From Parvibaculum sp039680535 (lineage in GTDB: Bacteria; Pseudomonadota; Alphaproteobacteria; Parvibaculales; Parvibaculaceae), in contig NZ_JBDKSS010000008.1 in the NCBI RefSeq assembly GCF_039680535.1, positions 62,001-126,000 on the forward strand: a DNA stretch of 64,000 nucleotides. The letters are read 5' to 3'. The notes under the pieces are model-generated. The model was not told the origin of the DNA. It searched no databases and was given only the letters and a program-made list of their open reading frames with translations. The translations under genes and the position numbers were made by a program. Shown piece by piece: positions 60,739-64,000 of the stretch; positions within the stretch are counted from its first letter, which is position 1; every line of letters starts with the position of its first letter.

Positions 60739-62693
60739 CACAAGGCTCCGCGCCCGCGCTGGTCGATATTCGCAACGTCAGCAGGACCTACCAGACGGGC
60801 GAAACGGAAGTGCGCGCCCTCGACGATGTGTCGCTGACGATCCGCAGGGGCGAGTTCGTCGCCATCATGGGCCAATCCGGCTCCGGCAAGTCGACGCTGA
60901 TGAATATTCTCGGCTGTCTCGACCGGCCGTCGAGCGGCACCTATCTCGTCAATGGCGTCGATGTCGCGACGCTCTCGTCGGACGACATGGCGACGCTGCG
61001 CCGCGACACATTCGGCTTTGTCTTTCAGCGCTACAATCTGCTCCCCGCGATGACGGCGACGGAAAATGTCGAGCTTCCCTCGATCTATGCGGGCATGGCG
61101 CATGGCGCGCGCGTCAGCCGGGCCGAGTCCCTGCTCACGCGGCTCGGCATCGGCGACCGCGCCGCCCACCGTCCGAACGAGCTTTCAGGCGGCCAGCAGC
61201 AGCGCGTCTCCATCGCCCGCGCGCTGATGAACGATCCCGACGTGGTCCTCGCCGACGAGCCCACCGGCGCGCTCGACTCGCAAAGTGGCGTCGAGGTTCT
61301 GGCGCTGCTCGCCGCGCTCAATGCCGAAGGCAAGACCGTCATCCTCATCACCCATGACGCGAACGTGGCCGCCCATGCCCGCCGCCTCATTCGCCTATCC
61401 GACGGGCGGGTGATCGAGGACACGGAACGCGAACCCTCGCGGACCGTTACGCTGAAACTCGATGAACCGGCGGAGCACCCGAGCGCGGCGACGACATTCC
61501 TGCGCGGCGATCTCGGTGAGGCGATCAAGATGGCGCTTCGCTCTCTCCGGACCAATATTTTCCGCACCGCGCTCACGCTGCTCGGCGTCGTCATCGGCGT
61601 CGGCGCGGTGGTCGCCATGCTCGCCATCGGCAACGGCTCGAAGCAGGATGTGCTCGATCGCATCTCGGCCATGGGAACGAACCTGCTGATGATCCGCCCC
61701 GGCGCGCCGGGCATGCGGCCCACAGGCGACATAGCAACGCTCATCCCCGACGACGCGTCGGCGATCACCGCGCTCCCCAATGTCGAGGCGGCCGCCCCGG
61801 AGCGCTCCACCGCCGTCACCGTCCGCTATGGCAATATCGACTACCGCACACAGGTGACCGGCACCTGGTCCGCCTATCCGCTCGTCCGCAACTGGAATAT
61901 CGCGAGCGGAGGCTTCTTCACGAAGAGCGATCTCGACGGCTACGCGCCGGTCATTGTCGTCGGACAGACCATCGTCAAAAGTCTCTTCCCCGACGGCGGA
62001 AGCCCGATCGGCAAATATATTCTCGTGCAGAACGTGCCCTTCGAGATTGTCGGCGTCATGGAAGCGAAAGGTGCATCGAGCTTCGGCAGCGATCAGGACG
62101 ACATCGCCTTTGTGCCGCTCTCCACCGGTTACATGCGCCTTTTCGGCAAGCGCTATGTGAGCACCATTTCAGTGAAAGCGCAGGACGCCGCTGCCATCGA
62201 CGAAACCGAAGCGAAGATCACGGCGCTGCTGACGGCACGGCACAAGACGCAGGACTTTCAGGTCCGCAATACGGCGTCGATCCTCGAAACGGCGGAAGCC
62301 ACTCAGAATACGCTGACAATCCTGCTCGGCTCGGTCGCTGCGATTTCGCTCATCGTCGGCGGCATCGGCGTCATGAACATCATGCTCGTCAGCGTCACGG
62401 AACGAACGCGGGAGATCGGCATACGCATGGCGACGGGCGCGCGCCAGCTCGACATCATGCTGCAATTCAACACCGAGGCCCTCGTCGTCTGCGGCGTCGG
62501 CGGCATCATCGGGGTGCTTGGCGGGCTTGGCACGGCGATGCTCTGCGAGGCATTCGGCGTTTCCGTTGTCTATTCGATCACGCCGCCATTGCTCGCCTTC
62601 TCTTGCGCCTTTGCCACCGGCCTCCTATTTGGCTATTTACCCGCACGCAAAGCCGCGAGCCTTGACCCCGTGGTCGCGCTCTCGTCTGAATAA
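60735..62693 (+). CDS. macB: MacB-type ABC transporter (ATPase-permease fusion)
   Basis: 652 residues. The ATPase domain (about 1-230) has Walker A GQSGSGKST, signature LSGGQQQR and Walker B VVLADEPTGALD. The permease part has one TM (about 275-300), a MacB periplasmic core domain (about 310-520) and three TMs in the FtsX domain (GGIGVMNIMLVSVTERTREIGIRMATGAR). The family exports macrolides, lipopeptides or toxins by mechanotransmission. It forms an operon with macA and the OMF. Confidence 0.95.
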   Translation: MTQGSAPALVDIRNVSRTYQTGETEVRALDDVSLTIRRGEFVAIMGQSGSGKSTLMNILGCLDRPSSGTYLVNGVDVATLSSDDMATLRRDTFGFVFQRYNLLPAMTATENVELPSIYAGMAHGARVSRAESLLTRLGIGDRAAHRPNELSGGQQQRVSIARALMNDPDVVLADEPTGALDSQSGVEVLALLAALNAEGKTVILITHDANVAAHARRLIRLSDGRVIEDTEREPSRTVTLKLDEPAEHPSAATTFLRGDLGEAIKMALRSLRTNIFRTALTLLGVVIGVGAVVAMLAIGNGSKQDVLDRISAMGTNLLMIRPGAPGMRPTGDIATLIPDDASAITALPNVEAAAPERSTAVTVRYGNIDYRTQVTGTWSAYPLVRNWNIASGGFFTKSDLDGYAPVIVVGQTIVKSLFPDGGSPIGKYILVQNVPFEIVGVMEAKGASSFGSDQDDIAFVPLSTGYMRLFGKRYVSTISVKAQDAAAIDETEAKITALLTARHKTQDFQVRNTASILETAEATQNTLTILLGSVAAISLIVGGIGVMNIMLVSVTERTREIGIRMATGARQLDIMLQFNTEALVVCGVGGIIGVLGGLGTAMLCEAFGVSVVYSITPPLLAFSCAFATGLLFGYLPARKAASLDPVVALSSE

Positions 62694-62704
62694 GGACTTC
62701 CCGA

Positions 62705-64000
62705 ATGCTGACCGCCCGGCGCCCGCTCGCCACATTCACCGCGCTTCTGATGCTCTCATCCGCGCTTGCCGCCTGCTCCATGGTGCCGGATTACCAACGC
62801 CCCGCGGTGGCCGTGCCTGCATCCTTCACGGGCCCCGCGGCGAAGACCGGAACGGTCGAGGTTTCCTCGACATGGTGGTCCTCTTTCAACGATCCCGAGC
62901 TTCAAGGCCTGATGGACGAGGCGCTGAAGGAAAATCTCGACATCATTGCCGCGCTTCACCGCGTCGAGCAGGCGCAGGGCCAGCTGCGCAGCACCAATTC
63001 CTCGCTCCTCCCGACATTGGATGCGAGCGGCAGCGCCTCGCGCACCACGTCCAGCGACAAGTCGGGATCGACGCGCGGCGCCAGCGGCGCGCTCAATGTG
63101 AGTTATGCCCTCGACCTATGGGGCCTTTATCGCGCCCAGAGTGAGGCTTCCGAGGCGAGCCTCCGTTCCAGCATCTACGCCAGGGAAGCGTCGGTCCTCG
63201 TCGTGCAGTCTTCGGTGGCGACCACCTATTTCAATGTCCTCAACCTCAGGGATCGGCTCGCCGTTGCGCGCGAGTCCCTCGACGCGGCGCGCGAAACGCT
63301 GAAGCTCGTCGAGTCACGTTTCCAGTTCGGCACCGCCTCCGGCCTCGAGGTGTCCCAGCAGCGCACAGCGCTCGCAGGTATCGAGGCGACCATTCCGCCG
63401 CTCGAGTCCGAGCTTGCGGCAAATCTGCATGCGCTGGCGATCCTGCTCGGAAAGGCGCCCGAAGGTTTCGACGTGAAGACGGCGAGCGGCACCGGCCTGA
63501 CACTTCCTGCGGTCGCGGTCGGCCAGCCCTCGGCGCTGCTCGAACGCCGCCCCGACATTCGTGAAGCGGAAGCGAACCTCCAGTCTGCCAACGCCGATAT
63601 CGGCGCGGCCCGCGCGGCCTTCTTCCCGTCCATCGATCTCTCGGCAGGCAAGAGCGTAGACTGGATCGCCAATCTGGGCACGACCAACGGCAGTTCCATC
63701 GCAGCATCGATCCTCGCGCCGATCTTCTCCGGCGGCGAACTCGAGGGAAATCTCCAGACCGCCAAGGCACGCGACGCGGAACTCGCCGCGACCTATCGCA
63801 AGACGGTGCTGACGGCCTTCGGCGAAGTCGAGGACGCGCTTGCCAGCGCGGACGCCTATAGCCGCCGCCAGTCTTCGCTGACCGTCGCCACCGTCGAGGC
63901 GCGGCGCTCCTACGACCTTTCGCAGGCAAGCTACAAGGCCGGCGCGAGCGACCTCCTTTCGGTTCTCGAAGCGCAGCGGGCCTGGCTCACCGCGCGCGAC
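62705..64000 (+). CDS. NodT-family outer-membrane efflux lipoprotein, cut by the window edge
   Basis: 432 codons are visible from ATG 62705 and no stop is reached, so the C-terminal end is missing. The signal MLTARRPLATFTALLMLSSA continues to a lipobox (LAAC). TolC-type features are WWSSFNDPELQGLMDEALKENLDIIAALHRVEQAQ and LLERRPDIREAEANLQSANADIGAARAAFFPSIDL. It follows macB by 11 bp and is its outer-membrane channel. It is a second, distinct OMF from the one at 1998-3452. Confidence 0.94.
   Translation, partial: MLTARRPLATFTALLMLSSALAACSMVPDYQRPAVAVPASFTGPAAKTGTVEVSSTWWSSFNDPELQGLMDEALKENLDIIAALHRVEQAQGQLRSTNSSLLPTLDASGSASRTTSSDKSGSTRGASGALNVSYALDLWGLYRAQSEASEASLRSSIYAREASVLVVQSSVATTYFNVLNLRDRLAVARESLDAARETLKLVESRFQFGTASGLEVSQQRTALAGIEATIPPLESELAANLHALAILLGKAPEGFDVKTASGTGLTLPAVAVGQPSALLERRPDIREAEANLQSANADIGAARAAFFPSIDLSAGKSVDWIANLGTTNGSSIAASILAPIFSGGELEGNLQTAKARDAELAATYRKTVLTAFGEVEDALASADAYSRRQSSLTVATVEARRSYDLSQASYKAGASDLLSVLEAQRAWLTARD

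Overview
The window is high-GC alphaproteobacterial chromosome. Supporting signs are the compact mixed operons, a separate pssA/psd pair behind an Atm1-type ABC exporter, a short (446-residue) GltX, citramalate synthase and RarD. The mix of acyl-CoA dehydrogenase, SDR, DUF1302 and PF10118 genes resembles lipid- or hydrocarbon-degrading Rhizobiales-like bacteria such as Parvibaculum; that genus guess is inference. I see no rRNA, tRNA or CRISPR array.

Layout. 1-3919 (minus): a marR - outer-membrane factor - emrA - emrB tripartite efflux operon, with emrB cut by the window edge. 4014-12246 (minus): PBP1C and a very large thioester-bearing alpha-2-macroglobulin, the usual bacterial envelope-defence pair. 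12448-22119: a catabolic block made of an HpaB-family flavin hydroxylase, an ACAD10/11-type kinase, a zinc alcohol dehydrogenase, an SDR, an acyl-CoA dehydrogenase and a second SDR, opposed by a TetR regulator. An HSL-family esterase, a DsbA-fold isomerase and an SDR with an altered active site follow. 22189-23696: a transposase-like zinc-ribbon/HTH protein, a PaaI-type thioesterase and a ModE-like HTH protein.

23740-24927 is a degenerate, locally AT-rich island with a small lipoprotein and a frameshifted JAMM/JAB metallopeptidase. It looks like a phage or mobile-element remnant. 24928-30557 carries a lone periplasmic Cache protein, a YaiI protein, an AraC regulator divergent from a DUF1302 outer-membrane protein (direct-repeat boxes lie between them) and a PF10118 di-iron-like protein. 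30554-33508 is a polyamine ABC uptake operon with no ATPase gene. 34203-41742 holds ilvD, a Q/R-repeat glycine-zipper protein, uppP, a membrane histidine kinase and a PilZ-methyltransferase fusion. 41848-53317 holds an MMPL exporter, a methyltransferase-like protein, the Atm1-psd-pssA cluster, a LysM protein, LOG, a glycosyltransferase and RarD. 53393-58239 holds cimA, gltX and nadE. 58400-64000 holds an MDR reductase and a macA-macB-OMF operon whose last gene runs off the right edge.

The most interesting signals are: (1) a kinase and an acyl-CoA dehydrogenase that together look like a split version of mammalian ACAD10/11, suggesting 4-hydroxyacyl-CoA catabolism; (2) an orphan transposase-type zinc-ribbon/HTH protein next to a promoter with a palindromic spacer, driving an SDR whose catalytic Tyr is Phe; (3) a four-box direct-repeat array between araC and the DUF1302 gene; (4) the broken JAMM protein; (5) a three-copy 15-bp repeat that reiterates the psd stop codon.
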